Positions 17,880 to 26,883 of a stretch of DNA of 32,849 bases are shown in pieces; position 1 is the stretch's first letter, and every line of letters starts with the position of its first letter. The stretch comes from Saccharicrinis sp. (GTDB taxonomy: Bacteria; Bacteroidota; Bacteroidia; Bacteroidales; Marinilabiliaceae). A model generated the notes under the pieces. The model was given only the letters and a program-made list of their open reading frames with translations, ran no database searches and was not told where the DNA came from. The stretch spans positions 1 to 32,849 of the forward strand of contig JAGXIO010000168.1 of NCBI GenBank assembly GCA_024635555.1, written 5' to 3'. A program made the position numbers and the translations under genes.

Positions 17880-18933
17880 ATGGCTTATTATTTTTTTGAT
17901 ACTTATTGCTCCATCCTGCAAAGCTGGAGCAAATAAAAATTCTGAGGATAATTCCCAATCGGAATATCAGCAATCGAAATTACCCAAGGATTTTTCTGCG
18001 GTGGGCTTGGTGTATCATCGTTTTGGCGATAACCGCTATCCTAGTACCAACACGCCGTTAGATAAATTTGAGGAGCAGCTAAAATATCTTACCGAAAATG
18101 GTTTTAAAACCTTCACGGTGTCCGATTTGTATCGTAATCCAAATGGAAAACAAAAAAATATTTTCATTACCGTTGACGACGGATTAAAATCATTTTATAC
18201 CCATGGTTGGCCTTTATTACAAAAATATAATTGTAAAGCCACCTTGTTTGTGAATACCGAAAGTGTGGGTTGGGGCGATTATCTGACCTGGACTCAGTTG
18301 CGGCAACTGCTTAAGGAGGGGGTGGAAATTGGGTCGCACTCACACAAGCATACTTATTTTTTAAATGTTCCTAATGATAAAAGACTTGAGGCTTTTGCGG
18401 CAGATTTAGATGTATCGGAACAGCTTTTTAAGGATAGCCTGGGTTTGGTTCCAAAAACATATGCCTATCCGTATGGTGAGTTTGATGGGCAAATGGCTGC
18501 GCTGTTGAAGCGCAGGGGATATGCGTTGGCTTTTGCACAAAACTCGGGCGTGTGGGGGAGTGGAACCCATCCTTTTGCTATACCAAGGTTTCCAACAGCC
18601 GGCAATTTTGTGGAATTACAAGCGTTTAAAGAAAAAGTAAATATGAAACCGTTTCTTGTTCATGGTTTATCTGATTTCCCTTTGGAGATGAAAGACGGCG
18701 ATTCCCTAACTAAAGTGCTATCAATCGATTCAATATATGATATTAACAACATAAACTGCTTCTTTAATAATTCGCAAAATAATTATGTTGCCAAGTTGCA
18801 ACGCGACTCTATTCAAATTAATCTTTCCATGCCCCCTAATTCTCGCAGGGTTTTACTTACGCTTACTACCAAGGATACTTCGGGACAGTGGTTATGGTGG
18901 AGTAAATTATTGGTGAACATTCAGGAGAAATAA
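17848..18933 (+). CDS. NodB-type polysaccharide deacetylase lipoprotein
   Basis: 361 residues. The start at ATG 17848 gives a lipoprotein signal (WLIIFLILIAPSC, lipobox cysteine about residue 24), which longer starts would spoil. The carbohydrate esterase 4 / NodB domain shows VGLVYHRFG, the metal/base motif ITVDDGLKSF (two Asp), the HxxxH-type EIGSHSHKHTYF, and TYAYPYGEFD. It probably removes N-acetyl groups from GlcNAc polymers, as PgaB/IcaB or peptidoglycan deacetylases do. Residues after about 265 are an extra beta-rich C-terminal region not recognised. The overlap with the glucosaminidase gene suggests both modify the same wall or matrix polymer. Confidence 0.88.
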   Translation: MIKCGRDYCSKWLIIFLILIAPSCKAGANKNSEDNSQSEYQQSKLPKDFSAVGLVYHRFGDNRYPSTNTPLDKFEEQLKYLTENGFKTFTVSDLYRNPNGKQKNIFITVDDGLKSFYTHGWPLLQKYNCKATLFVNTESVGWGDYLTWTQLRQLLKEGVEIGSHSHKHTYFLNVPNDKRLEAFAADLDVSEQLFKDSLGLVPKTYAYPYGEFDGQMAALLKRRGYALAFAQNSGVWGSGTHPFAIPRFPTAGNFVELQAFKEKVNMKPFLVHGLSDFPLEMKDGDSLTKVLSIDSIYDINNINCFFNNSQNNYVAKLQRDSIQINLSMPPNSRRVLLTLTTKDTSGQWLWWSKLLVNIQEK

Positions 18934-19289
18934 AGAATACTCATCCTACTTATTTAAACCTTCGTCAAAAATAAATCGAAACCTTTTTTTACTTTTCTCG
19001 TACATAATAATTGTTTTAAGGAGGGAGCTTAATGCTCTAACTTGATGGAGGTAAAGTACCAATGAAAGCATCGTATATGTTGCTTATTTATACGCTTCCA
19101 TCCTAATTAATGGACGATTTGAAATAGAAGATTAAAAAGTTAATCTTCTATCGAAGAACAAAATGGTTTTGAGGAATGAAAAACTTTTTACACTAATATT
19201 CTTGTGAATGTTATTTCTGAAGCAAATCATTTTTCTAGACATGGTTTATCACTAAAATAAAATTTTTATCGAACTAACATTTACGACTA
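18934..19289. other. Non-coding stretch upstream of the giant T9SS cargo gene
   Basis: 356 bp, AT-rich. Contains a perfect 12-bp stem hairpin at 19124-19151; no consensus promoter or terminator with a T run was found. Confidence 0.4.
19124..19151. promoter_or_regulatory. Perfect 12-bp inverted repeat, about 140 nt before the giant cargo start
   Basis: ATAGAAGATTAA (19124-19135), loop AAAG, TTAATCTTCTAT (19140-19151). Neither side has a T run, which argues against a simple terminator. It could be an operator or a leader hairpin. Confidence 0.4.
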
Positions 19290-22200
19290 ATGAAGTTTCT
19301 TCCTCGCGCTGTATTATTTTTCGCAGCTATTTTGTGTTTGAACCTAAACGCTCAAACAGGTACAAAGTTTTGGTTTGTGGCTCCTGATGCCTACCAAGGT
19401 CACGGCGATAAACCATTGTATTTTAGGATAACCACTTTCGAAAAGTCTGCTTCAGTTACTATTTCGATGCCTGCAAATAGTAGTTTTACGCCAAAAACCG
19501 AAAATATAGGTGCAAATATGTTTGCAACTATTGAAGTGGATAAAAAGGATGTAGAAAATCAACCAGCAAACAGTGTAAATAGCAAAGGAATATTAATTGA
19601 GTCCTCTGCACCTATTACTGTTTATTATGAAATAGCAAATGTTGGCAATCCAGATAAGTTTACTTTAAAAGGAGATAATGCATTGGGTAAGGAATTCTAC
19701 ATTCCTTCACAAAATGTTTATGCTAACATGGCTAAATATTCCGGCAATGCGAATGAAAAAGTAGATATCGTAGCTACCGAGGATAATACCACTGTTACCA
19801 TTGTTCCCACCGTTGATGTTACTGGACATAGCAAAGGTGTGCCGTACGATATTAATTTAAATTTAGGCGAAACGTACAGCATTGAATACAGGGATATTTC
19901 AGCTTCAGCCTCAATGGCGGGAACTTATATCACATCAAACAATCCAATCGCTTTAACTATTACCGACGATTCAATTAATGAAACCGATCACCCACATGAT
20001 ATTATTGGCGATCAAATGATACCCACTTCCATAATTGGTACGGAATATATTGCGGTAAGAACCAGTACGGATACAAATGCCGCTCAAAAAGTGTTTGTTT
20101 TAGCAACAGAAGACGATACCTATGTATTTATAAATAATGATAATAATTTGGTTCGCCATCTCAAACGAGGAGAACTTAGCGGTTTTGATATTACGGATAA
20201 TGCCATATATATAAACGCAACTAAGCCAGTGTATGCCTACCAGGTATCAGGCCTTGCGAATATTAACGCCAAGGATAATGCCAATGAATTAGGTTCGGCG
20301 CTTTTGCCCACTATTGAATGTACAGGATCGATAAGAGTTGCTTTTACCCGTGTCTTTGCTCGTAATTTTTGGGTTCAAATCCTTACTCAAAGTAAGAATA
20401 GAGACAGCTTTGTAATGTACGATAATAATAAAAGCAAGGTTGACTACATCGATAATTTGCAGTGGATTAAAGTTAAAGGAACAGATACTGGCAATCCTGA
20501 TGAAACATGGTATTCAGCAATTATAAATATGAATGTTTCAACGGGAGTGCCTTATACAATTGAAAATACCAAAGGGCTTTTTCATTTAAGCGTACTCGAC
20601 GAAAACGATCCGAAAACTTCTGTTGGTAGTGTGAGCTACGGTTATTTTTCATCCTATGGTAGAATGCGTGTCGAGGGTCCGTCGCAAGAGTGTGATGGCA
20701 AAGAGATTGTATTATCCACCAGTATAAATATGAGTAGTTATCTCTGGTTCTCAAAATCTACTGGTAACTCGGTTTTATCAACAGATAGAGAGTTCCGTGC
20801 TAATCGATCAGATACTTATTGGGTAACAGCCCAAATGCTGCACGGAGGTTGTGTTATTACAGATAGTTTGGATGTAGAGTTTGTTATGCCAAAAATATCA
20901 TTGGGTAATGATACAATCGTATGCCCGGGAGAGATTGTAAAATACGATTTACCAACAGGCTACCCTAGCTATGTATGGAGTAATTCAAATACAAATAATA
21001 GTGCTTCTATAAGTGTGGGTGAGGGTTTTGCAGAAAACCTGTCGGTTACCGTAACTGATGAGTTTGGATGTGAAGCTGATGCTGATGTTAGGATTGAGGC
21101 TTTTGATGTGCCAAAAATTAACTTGAATAAAACCGCAGTATGCCAAGGACAGAAAATAATAAATACAACTACGTTTCAAAAATATCAGTGGGAATTTAAA
21201 GGCAATATATTGAATGCTGATCCTACGAAAAATTTTATTATTCCTGCGGAATCCGGAAAATATACCCTGACCGTATGGAGTGTTAACGGATGCGAACAAT
21301 CAAAAGAATTTGACATCGTAGTAAATGAATTGCCAGCATTCACCTTAAGTGATGAATGGTCGTGCGACAATAGTTCCAAACGCATCAATGGGCCAATTGG
21401 TACAGGGTATAAATACCTGTGGAGCACGGGTGCAACAACTTCGCACATCGATTTAACAAGTCCTGCCGACTATGCACTTCAAGTAACCGATGCCAATGGT
21501 TGTGTAGATTCAGCCAAGGCACATTTTGATTGGTACGATTTACAAGCTATTGATTTAGGTGAGGATAGAGAAGAGTGTGTAGGTATTACCCTAGATATTG
21601 AAGGATCAGCAACACACACCAACTTTGTGTGGAAGTATAAAAAAACTCCTGTCGACAACGAAGTAATTCTTCCCACACCCAGCCCTGATGAGAATATCTA
21701 TCAAATTACAAATGCTGTTGTTGGTAATTCAGGTATTTATATGGTAGAGGCCATGGATAAAAACGGATGCCCGGTGACCGATACGGTTAACGTAAATTTT
21801 TATAGTGCTAATCCTCCGGTTTTGAAGATAGAGCGAGATTTGTGTAAAGGAGATACAATACAAATATTTGCCTCCAATGGTTACGATACGTATAAATGGT
21901 TACATAATGATGCCGCTTTGCCTCTGCCAAGTTCACAAGAATCTATTGAGGTATCCTTAGGAGGTATATATAAACTTGAGGCTAGTTATGGTACATGTCT
22001 TAAAAAAAATGAGATAAACGTTACATCTTACAAACTTCCAACTGTAAAAGTATCCGATGATTTTTCAATTTGTCAGGATGATGCTGGTACGATAAGTATG
22101 GTATCCTTTTCGTCTCCTGATGGTTATGATTTCGATTATTTGACATGGAATAATCAGGATAAAAAGCACTTTGATCCAAATTCGGTTTATAAAGTAACAG

Positions 22201-23840
22201 AAGCTGGGAACTACACTATTACAGCCTATGATGAACATGGCTGTTCAGCAAGCGATCAGGTTGATGTAGGTATTTTTGCACCTACTGTTATGGCACAAAT
22301 ACCACCTGTTAAAGCCTGTGAGAATATTGGTGTTACACTAACGAATCCTTTGCTAAATGCATTGTCGTATCAATGGTATAAAATGGATGCTGTTGCAGAT
22401 GTTTTAGTATCAGATAGCGCGCCATGGCCAGTTACCCAATCCGGTACCTATGGTTTAAAGGTGATTGACGCCAATGGTTGCCCAAGCCAAACGGAAAGGG
22501 TTGTGAGTATTTTACCTGTTCCCACTTTAAATTTGGGTTCGGATGTTGATTTATGTGAGGGTGAATCGGCCATATTAAAGTCCCCCGAAGTCTATGCCGA
22601 GTATCAATGGAACGGAAATCCGATGCTAAATACTCCAAGTATAACGGTGCAGTCAACCGGAACATATACTTTATTGGTTAAGAATGTTGAGGGCTGCGAA
22701 ACCCAGGATCAGATTAATGTAACATTGCGCCCATCACCAGTATTTAATTTGCCTGATGAACAGGTTTGTCCCGGCACATACGTTTCGTTAACCGTACCTG
22801 CTGGCATTTCCGATTTTGAATGGTCCACTGGTGAAACCACCCCAACGATAAATGTGGGCAAAGGAAATTATTGGTTAAAAGCAAAAAATAATTTTGGTTG
22901 CGTCGCAGTAGATACTGCCAGAGTAATTTGGTATCCAGTTCCCAATGTAAGTTTGGGTACAGATACACTTATTTGTCCCTTGGATCATTTGCAATTGGAT
23001 GCTGGTGTTGGTTTTGCTTCATATAAATGGCACAACGGTGCTAACGCACAACAAATTATAGCGCAGATGCAAGACACCATTAATCTCGTTCAGGTGCAAA
23101 ACGAACATGGATGCTATGGTTTTGATACTAAAACAGTTCGATTTTTATTCCGACCAGATGTAAATCTATGTTCCGATACATCTGTATGTAAAAAAGACAC
23201 TTTTGATATTGATGCCGGGGCAAATTTTATCACTTACTTATGGAATGATAATGATTCCCTCACAGACCAAAGCATACGCGTTTCCGAACCAGGTAGATAT
23301 TGGGTAGAGGTTACAGATGGTTGTATGATTTTTAGGGATACAGCAAGTATTGTGTATCACGAACTTCCTATGATTACCCGTTTAGATACCACAATATATG
23401 CAAGGGTAGCAGTATTAGTTGAAGGAGGCAAAGGCCCCTATACATACAGCATCAACAATTCTTTTCAAGGAAATGATAATGTATTCAATAACCTCAAGGC
23501 CGGTGAACATATTATTGAAATAGAAGATTATTACGGTTGTAAAGCATTAGCCACAGTATTTTTAAGTGAGGATTTTGAGGTAGTGATACCCCCATTTTTC
23601 ACACCTAATAATGATGGAATTAACGACAGATGGGAAATAGAAGGTATAGAGAAGTTTCCCGATACCATTATCAAAATTTATGATCGTTACGGAAAGCTTT
23701 TGATAAAATATTTAGCCTCCGATCCGGGATGGGATGGACGTTATCAGGGTCAGCCTGTACCTACAGACGACTACTGGTATGTTGTTGAATCTCCAGTAAA
23801 CAGTAAAAAACACAAAGGGCATATTACCTTAAAAAGGTAA
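19290..23840 (+). CDS. Giant secreted multi-Ig-like protein with T9SS type B sorting domain
   Basis: 1516 residues. Signal peptide 1-21 (ending LNLNAQ). Residues about 22-450 resemble the IgGFc-binding N-terminal domain (GTKFWFVAPDAYQGHG, PITVYYEIANVG, ALGKEFYIPSQNVYAN). Then about 11 Ig/PKD-like repeats of 75-90 residues, each with a start such as LGNDTIVCPGE or LGSDVDLCEGE, a W/Y core (YVWSN, YQWNG) and an end like VTDANGCVDS, giving one likely disulfide per repeat. The last ~85 residues are a CHU_C/type B C-terminal domain: FFTPNNDGINDRWEIEG, IKIYDRYGKLL, WDGRYQGQPVPTDDYWYVV, HKGHITLKR. It is exported by T9SS and probably attached at the cell surface as an adhesin. The PorP/SprF partner follows 52 bp downstream. 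Confidence 0.92.
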   Translation: MKFLPRAVLFFAAILCLNLNAQTGTKFWFVAPDAYQGHGDKPLYFRITTFEKSASVTISMPANSSFTPKTENIGANMFATIEVDKKDVENQPANSVNSKGILIESSAPITVYYEIANVGNPDKFTLKGDNALGKEFYIPSQNVYANMAKYSGNANEKVDIVATEDNTTVTIVPTVDVTGHSKGVPYDINLNLGETYSIEYRDISASASMAGTYITSNNPIALTITDDSINETDHPHDIIGDQMIPTSIIGTEYIAVRTSTDTNAAQKVFVLATEDDTYVFINNDNNLVRHLKRGELSGFDITDNAIYINATKPVYAYQVSGLANINAKDNANELGSALLPTIECTGSIRVAFTRVFARNFWVQILTQSKNRDSFVMYDNNKSKVDYIDNLQWIKVKGTDTGNPDETWYSAIINMNVSTGVPYTIENTKGLFHLSVLDENDPKTSVGSVSYGYFSSYGRMRVEGPSQECDGKEIVLSTSINMSSYLWFSKSTGNSVLSTDREFRANRSDTYWVTAQMLHGGCVITDSLDVEFVMPKISLGNDTIVCPGEIVKYDLPTGYPSYVWSNSNTNNSASISVGEGFAENLSVTVTDEFGCEADADVRIEAFDVPKINLNKTAVCQGQKIINTTTFQKYQWEFKGNILNADPTKNFIIPAESGKYTLTVWSVNGCEQSKEFDIVVNELPAFTLSDEWSCDNSSKRINGPIGTGYKYLWSTGATTSHIDLTSPADYALQVTDANGCVDSAKAHFDWYDLQAIDLGEDREECVGITLDIEGSATHTNFVWKYKKTPVDNEVILPTPSPDENIYQITNAVVGNSGIYMVEAMDKNGCPVTDTVNVNFYSANPPVLKIERDLCKGDTIQIFASNGYDTYKWLHNDAALPLPSSQESIEVSLGGIYKLEASYGTCLKKNEINVTSYKLPTVKVSDDFSICQDDAGTISMVSFSSPDGYDFDYLTWNNQDKKHFDPNSVYKVTEAGNYTITAYDEHGCSASDQVDVGIFAPTVMAQIPPVKACENIGVTLTNPLLNALSYQWYKMDAVADVLVSDSAPWPVTQSGTYGLKVIDANGCPSQTERVVSILPVPTLNLGSDVDLCEGESAILKSPEVYAEYQWNGNPMLNTPSITVQSTGTYTLLVKNVEGCETQDQINVTLRPSPVFNLPDEQVCPGTYVSLTVPAGISDFEWSTGETTPTINVGKGNYWLKAKNNFGCVAVDTARVIWYPVPNVSLGTDTLICPLDHLQLDAGVGFASYKWHNGANAQQIIAQMQDTINLVQVQNEHGCYGFDTKTVRFLFRPDVNLCSDTSVCKKDTFDIDAGANFITYLWNDNDSLTDQSIRVSEPGRYWVEVTDGCMIFRDTASIVYHELPMITRLDTTIYARVAVLVEGGKGPYTYSINNSFQGNDNVFNNLKAGEHIIEIEDYYGCKALATVFLSEDFEVVIPPFFTPNNDGINDRWEIEGIEKFPDTIIKIYDRYGKLLIKYLASDPGWDGRYQGQPVPTDDYWYVVESPVNSKKHKGHITLKR

Positions 23841-23892
23841 CTAACCTGTATGATCAGATAAAATCATTAACTAAAATCAAAATATTAAATTA

Positions 23893-24903
23893 ATGAAAAG
23901 ATTCCTGGCCATATGTTTTGTACTAGGGTTGTTAAATAGTGTTGGGGCACAAAGATATTACGTAACCAATTTGTATATTTACGATACCTTTTTGATGAAT
24001 CCGGCCGCTGCGGGCAAGGACAAGTCATGCTACAGTTTTGGCGCCAATTATCAAAACCAATGGATGGGCATGGATAAGTCGCCAACCACTCAAATGCTTA
24101 ACTTTCAGGGGCCATTAACCCAAACTTTAGGAATGGGAAGCTACATCTATAACGATCGTAACGGAAACATGAATCAATTTGGTTTGCATCAAGCTTTTTC
24201 GCACGAAGTAGTTCTTAAAAAATCCCGTCGACAAGTAATAACAATGGCTTTTGGTTTAGGTTTAACGGTAGAGCAAGTCCGCATTGATGAGAGTGATTTA
24301 AATACACCGTCTGGTATTTTAGATCCTGCAATAAGTGGTGGAATATCTTCAGGATGGGGGATGAATGTGAATTCGGGCGTAATATTTAAGTATAACGATT
24401 ATGAGTTGGGATTTTCATTAAACAATATGATAGACCAAGTTAATCCTATTTATTTGAATGATGATGAACCTGGTTTAGCAACCGACTATCATCTCCATCT
24501 ATCCTCATTATATAAATTAGTGGATCGGGATATTTACCTAGAGCCACTCATCATGTTCCGTAGAAATAGTAACAACGATAACAGACTTGATCTAACGCTC
24601 AAAGGCACCTTTCCTACCCCCAGCCCAAATTATGCAATGTGGGGTATGGTTTCGTACAGACGAAACGTAGATCATAGATTAGGGAAAAGCCTTGGACTTG
24701 GAACGACTGTAGGCGTAAATTATCAGCGGTGGAGTTTTGGGATGGAATTTCAATTGGGTTTAACGGGCGCACAGTATGATTATGGAAGTGCATATAAGGT
24801 TGTAACAAGATACACCATATGTAATAATTTAAAAAACAAAGCTATACCTTGTTCCGAAGCACGAAAAAACAAGCGTTCGAGGTATGAAGGATTAAGTTGG
24901 TAA
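23893..24903 (+). CDS. PorP/SprF family T9SS outer membrane protein (first copy)
   Basis: 336 residues. Signal peptide 1-19 (ending SVGAQ), then the family hallmark near the N-terminus YDTFLMNPAAAGKDKSCYSF and NQWMGMDKSPTTQMLNFQGPL, followed by a beta-barrel with alternating strands (GMGSYIYNDRNGNMNQFGL, GFSLNNMIDQ). SprF-type proteins are needed for secretion or surface attachment of their neighbouring type B cargo. Here it follows the giant cargo by 52 bp and is 3 bp from the next, smaller cargo, so it probably serves one or both. Confidence 0.93.
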   Translation: MKRFLAICFVLGLLNSVGAQRYYVTNLYIYDTFLMNPAAAGKDKSCYSFGANYQNQWMGMDKSPTTQMLNFQGPLTQTLGMGSYIYNDRNGNMNQFGLHQAFSHEVVLKKSRRQVITMAFGLGLTVEQVRIDESDLNTPSGILDPAISGGISSGWGMNVNSGVIFKYNDYELGFSLNNMIDQVNPIYLNDDEPGLATDYHLHLSSLYKLVDRDIYLEPLIMFRRNSNNDNRLDLTLKGTFPTPSPNYAMWGMVSYRRNVDHRLGKSLGLGTTVGVNYQRWSFGMEFQLGLTGAQYDYGSAYKVVTRYTICNNLKNKAIPCSEARKNKRSRYEGLSW

Positions 24904-24906
24904 TAG

Positions 24907-25848
24907 ATGATACGAATGAATTGGTTTAATGTAATAGTTGTTTTTATTTTGATGTGGTTGGGGATCAATGATAATTGTGCCGGCTCAAACCGCAATGCAA
25001 TTGTCTCACAGGAAATAAAAGCATATTCCGATTTTGTTACGGGGGATGAGGGGCAAGTATTTATTATCTATGTATTAAATAATGATCAGGGCATCTCAGC
25101 CGGCATTAGCTCCTTAGAAATAATACAACAGCCAAAGCTAGGCGTTGCAGAAGTGGTGGATGCATTTGCCATAAAATACACGCCTGCTCCCGGTAAGGTA
25201 GGAGCGGATGAGCTTTGGTATAAGGTATGTGGCAAGGATGAATCCTGCGATGAGGCAAAAGTTATCATCCAAGTTCTCGATTATGATTTTATCCCCATAG
25301 CTAATAATGATACTGTTTTTATTGAGCCGGGAGAGAAGAGCGAAGTGAACGTGTTAACAAACGATAGCAATCTATTTGACCTTCCCTTACAACTAAGCAT
25401 TGTTACGTACTTAAAAAATGGAGATAGCAATTTAGATTCTCTTGGGTTGCTAACAAGTACTTTCAACGAAACATACCGTGGAATGGATTCCTTACAGTAT
25501 CAGGTTATCGACAAAGAAGGAGACTACAACAGCGCATGGGTGTTTTTTCAAATCAATGGGGGTGAGAATGATAAAATTTTCATCCCACAAGGCATTTCTC
25601 CTAACGGGGATGGACTCAATGATGTGTTTACTATTCCGGATTTACAGGGCAACACAATGGAAATAAAAGTTTTTGATGTTCTTGGTCAGTTGGTCTATTC
25701 AGAAGCAAATTATGCCAACAATTGGGATGCAAGAGGCAATACGGGAAAATACGCAGGAAGGACATGCGATAATGGGACGTATTATTTTTTATTAAAAGTA
25801 AAAGGTTTTAAAAAGGATTTTTCAGGCTTTTTACACATAAATAAATAG
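24907..25848 (+). CDS. Small T9SS type B cargo with cadherin-like/Big_9-type repeats
   Basis: 313 residues. Signal peptide about 1-25 (VIVVFILMWLGINDNCAG). Two repeats of the tandem-95/Big_9 kind follow: VTGDEGQVFIIYVLNNDQG..LEIIQQPKLGVAEVVDAFAIKYTPAPGKVGADELWYKV and IANNDTVFIEPGEKSEVNVLTND. The last ~90 residues are a type B CHU_C sorting domain: FIPQGISPNGDGLNDVF, MEIKVFDVLGQLVY, NNWDARGN, NGTYYFLLKVKG, FSGFLHINK. It is a short surface protein, perhaps an anchor or cap for the giant one. It sits between two PorP/SprF genes with gaps of 3 and 11 bp, so all are likely translated from one mRNA. Confidence 0.9.
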   Translation: MIRMNWFNVIVVFILMWLGINDNCAGSNRNAIVSQEIKAYSDFVTGDEGQVFIIYVLNNDQGISAGISSLEIIQQPKLGVAEVVDAFAIKYTPAPGKVGADELWYKVCGKDESCDEAKVIIQVLDYDFIPIANNDTVFIEPGEKSEVNVLTNDSNLFDLPLQLSIVTYLKNGDSNLDSLGLLTSTFNETYRGMDSLQYQVIDKEGDYNSAWVFFQINGGENDKIFIPQGISPNGDGLNDVFTIPDLQGNTMEIKVFDVLGQLVYSEANYANNWDARGNTGKYAGRTCDNGTYYFLLKVKGFKKDFSGFLHINK

Positions 25849-25859
25849 GATTACTGGGG

Positions 25860-26852
25860 ATGAAACGATGGAAACGGTTAATGATAAGGACAGTTTTGGG
25901 TGCATTAGCATGTTTCGCCGGAAAAGGTGTATTTGCTCAATACGAAACTTCCTCTGCACGATATATGCACTCTCAGTATTTTATTAACCCCGCGTATTCG
26001 GCCACTTCAAATGTGATGACAGCTAATTTGATGGCGCGTAAACAATGGTTTGGTATTGAGGGTTCTCCTTCGGGCTATCGTGTTGCACTGTATTCACCCA
26101 TAAACAAAACTTTAATGTCAGTTGGGGGGGGAGTGAGTTTGGAGCAGCACGGAATCAACAAAGTATATGTAGGAACATTGAGTTATGCATATTTGGTAAA
26201 GTTATCACCCGTAACATTTTTATCGCTAGGTATTAGTGCAAATGCAGGAAGCCATCAAATAGCATTTAATGATCTTAACCTCACGCACAATAATGATCCC
26301 AGCTTTTCTTCTACTACAGAAAGTCAAACTATTTTAAATGCAGCCGGTGGTGCTTATTTATACTCACGAAGTTTCTATATGGGCTTATCCGTATCCAATT
26401 TAATAGCATTGCAAAATGACGATCAGCAGTTTGAATTGAGCCCTATGCTGCGAAAAAGACAGTATTACATGGCAACCGGATATAATTTCAATCCCGATGG
26501 ATTTTTTAGTGTGAAGCCTTCTGTTTTGTGTAGGTACGAAAGTGAGGATAGATACAATGTGAGTGGGGGTATTCAGCTTTTATTTAATGAATTATTCTGG
26601 GTGGGAGCCACCTACGGAAACGACGGATGGATGTCGAGCATGCTCAATGTAAGGGTAAACAAAAACCTTGAAGCAGGGTATATTTTCGATTTTGCATCAG
26701 GCATCAACATGATAAATCGTTCTAGCCACGAAATTGTTATCACATACAGTTTAGATTCCTTTATGAAAAACAATAAAAATCGTGCATTCGGTGTACGCAA
26801 GGCAAAAAAAGATAAAACTCTGAATAGTATAAAATCAATGCGAAACTTTTAA
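25860..26852 (+). CDS. PorP/SprF family T9SS outer membrane protein (second copy)
   Basis: 330 residues. Signal peptide ends near GVFAQ (about residue 27). The family start MHSQYFINPAYSATSNVMTANLMARKQWFGIEGSP is clear, followed by a beta-barrel (PINKTLMSVGGGVSLEQHG, YVGTLSYAYLVKLSP, LNAAGGAYLYSRSFYMGLSVSN). It ends with a basic tail. It is 11 bp after the small cargo, completing a cargo-SprF-cargo-SprF unit, which suggests each cargo has its own partner. The two SprF-like proteins differ clearly, so this is not a recent tandem duplication. Confidence 0.93.
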   Translation: MKRWKRLMIRTVLGALACFAGKGVFAQYETSSARYMHSQYFINPAYSATSNVMTANLMARKQWFGIEGSPSGYRVALYSPINKTLMSVGGGVSLEQHGINKVYVGTLSYAYLVKLSPVTFLSLGISANAGSHQIAFNDLNLTHNNDPSFSSTTESQTILNAAGGAYLYSRSFYMGLSVSNLIALQNDDQQFELSPMLRKRQYYMATGYNFNPDGFFSVKPSVLCRYESEDRYNVSGGIQLLFNELFWVGATYGNDGWMSSMLNVRVNKNLEAGYIFDFASGINMINRSSHEIVITYSLDSFMKNNKNRAFGVRKAKKDKTLNSIKSMRNF

Positions 26853-26883
26853 TTTTGTATGTTTAAACAAAATTTTAATCGCA

